Below the pieces are notes generated by a model that did no database searches, was not told the DNA's origin, and saw nothing but the letters and a program-made list of their open reading frames with translations. A program made the translations under genes and the position numbers. This document shows, piece by piece, positions 31,189-32,169 of a stretch of 32,169 nucleotides of DNA; position 1 is the first letter of the stretch; each line of letters opens with the position of its first letter. Origin of the DNA: JAIEPT01 sp038217425 (GTDB lineage Bacteria > Planctomycetota > Planctomycetia > Gemmatales > Gemmataceae); contig JBBQPM010000066.1 of NCBI GenBank assembly GCA_038217425.1, positions 1 to 32,169 of the forward strand, given 5' to 3'.

Positions 31189-31959
31189 ATGGACGTGGTG
31201 CGTTTCGAGGAGGTGGTCAAGGACTACCCCACGCGACTGTGGGGACGCGAACGACTTCGAGCCGTCGATCGCGTGTCGCTCTCCATCGCGCCCGGCGAAG
31301 CCATCGGTCTGCTCGGGCCCAATCGCGCCGGCAAAACGACACTCATCAAGCTGCTCCTCTCGCTCTGCCAACCGACCTCCGGCCGAGTCTTCCGCCTGGG
31401 CGAACCGGCGCAACACCGCGGCACCTTGCAGCGCATCGGCTACGTGCATGAAAATCCCGCGTTTCCGCGCTACCTCAGCGCGACCGCGCTCTTGCACTAC
31501 TTCGGCGCCCTCACCTACCTCACGGAACCGCACGTGCGCCAGATCGTGCCGGGACTTCTCAAACGCGTCGGCCTGGCCGACCGCAGCCATGAGCCGATCT
31601 CGCGTTTCTCCAAGGGCATGATCCAACGGCTCGGCGTCGCCCAGGCGCTGCTCAGCGATCCCGATCTATTGGTCCTGGACGAACCGAGCGAGGGCCTGGA
31701 CTTGCTGGGTCGGCAAATGGTGCGTGACGTCATCGCGGAACAAAAGGGCAAGGGCAAGGCGGTCCTGTTCGTCTCGCACGTACTTTCCGAAGTGGAGAAC
31801 GTCTGCGACCGCGTGGCCGTGCTGGTGCAAGGACAACTCAAGTTCCTGGGGACGCTCAAGCAGCTGCAAGCGGAGCCGAGCGGGGCCAAGAAGACGCTCG
31901 AGTCGGCCTTGCAGCCCTACTACGACGCCAGCGTCGGCACGAAGGAAGGCAGCGAATGA
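31189..31959 (+). CDS. ABC-type exporter ATPase (ABC-2 family)
   Basis: The protein has 256 residues. Walker A is GPNRAGKTT (43-51), where Arg replaces the usual Gly at position 46 but the G-x4-G-K-T core is intact. The Q-loop region follows, then the ABC signature FSKGMIQRLG in the form typical of ABC-2 ATPases, Walker B LLVLDEPSEGLD and the H-loop VLFVSHVLSEVENV. A short C-terminal extension follows. It drives export by the membrane protein encoded next, whose ATG overlaps its stop (ATGA, 31956-31959), so the two are translated together. Substrate unknown. GAGGGA precedes the ATG. Confidence 0.95.
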   Translation: MDVVRFEEVVKDYPTRLWGRERLRAVDRVSLSIAPGEAIGLLGPNRAGKTTLIKLLLSLCQPTSGRVFRLGEPAQHRGTLQRIGYVHENPAFPRYLSATALLHYFGALTYLTEPHVRQIVPGLLKRVGLADRSHEPISRFSKGMIQRLGVAQALLSDPDLLVLDEPSEGLDLLGRQMVRDVIAEQKGKGKAVLFVSHVLSEVENVCDRVAVLVQGQLKFLGTLKQLQAEPSGAKKTLESALQPYYDASVGTKEGSE

Positions 31960-32169
31960 GCGTAGGTCAGTTTCTTTATATTTTGCGTTGGCTGGTGAGC
32001 GACACGTTTCGGCAAGCATTGGCGGGTCGCGTGTTCTGGGTCATGATCGGCGCCAGCTTCCTGTGCATCGTTTTTTGCCTGGGCGTCTCGGTGGAAGGCG
32101 GCGTCGAGCGCGATCCAGGCGGGTTGGTAGGCCCCGACAACAAAGTGGTTCGCAGCGACAAGACCGAGA
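31956..32169 (+). CDS. ABC-2 type permease, partial (runs off the window)
   Basis: The first 71 codons are present: MSVGQFLYILRWLVSDTFRQ, then GRVFWVMIGASFLCIVFCLG (the first membrane helix), followed by a hydrophilic loop VEGGVERDPGGLVGPD. This is the N-terminal cytoplasmic stretch and first helix of an ABC-2 membrane subunit (Gld/NosY-like). The start overlaps the ATPase stop by 4 nt (ATGA). The gene has no stop in the window and continues to the right. Confidence 0.85.
   Translation, partial: MSVGQFLYILRWLVSDTFRQALAGRVFWVMIGASFLCIVFCLGVSVEGGVERDPGGLVGPDNKVVRSDKTE

Overview
The window is GC-rich DNA that reads as a planctomycete chromosome, most likely Gemmatales/Gemmataceae. The evidence is the gene content: a DUF1549/DUF1553 cytochrome-like protein paired with a Tat-exported DUF1501 protein, a Ser/Thr kinase fused to WD40 repeats, a very large secreted WD40 protein, a CotH protein with EF-hands beside a VTC-domain protein, many secreted proteins of unknown function, and many short perfect palindromes between genes. 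I see no rRNA, tRNA, CRISPR array, insertion sequence or phage gene. The assignment to order is inference from gene families.

Layout. 1-292: a cluster of palindromes. 293-6586 (+): a secreted repeat protein, then a tight run of a methyltransferase, an ArnT-like membrane glycosyltransferase, a YheT-like hydrolase and a small lipoprotein, then the GTPase HflX with its own likely promoter. 6764-14607 (+): a 1524-residue secreted WD40 protein, two adjacent secreted proteins (one built of 41-residue repeats), a five-helix membrane protein and thiol peroxidase Tpx. 14608-14821: two palindromic repeat families. 14822-15712 (-): a GT2 glycosyltransferase, divergent from a likely operon at 15801-20265 (+) of kinase-WD40, MgtC-like protein and short-chain dehydrogenase. 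20266-21095 (+): a long leader and an RRM RNA-binding protein. 21248-23796 (+): CotH/EF-hand protein and a VTC-domain protein overlapping by 4 nt. 23950-30721 (-): DUF1501, DUF1553, a DUF433/PIN-like toxin-antitoxin pair with a broken toxin, a proline-rich secreted protein and two tandem exported methyltransferases. 30722-32169 (+): remnants of a second small toxin-antitoxin locus, then an ABC-2 type exporter whose permease runs off the window.

Most genes look like ordinary planctomycete housekeeping or surface genes. The points most worth a second look are two decaying toxin-antitoxin loci about 2.5 kb apart (one with a single-base frameshift, one with an apparent deletion joining the two genes), a pair of SAM-methyltransferase paralogs that both carry signal peptides, the 330-nt leader ahead of the RRM gene, and a palindromic repeat family of which one copy carries the ribosome binding site of the CotH gene. 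I found no clear new multi-gene defence or biosynthetic system.
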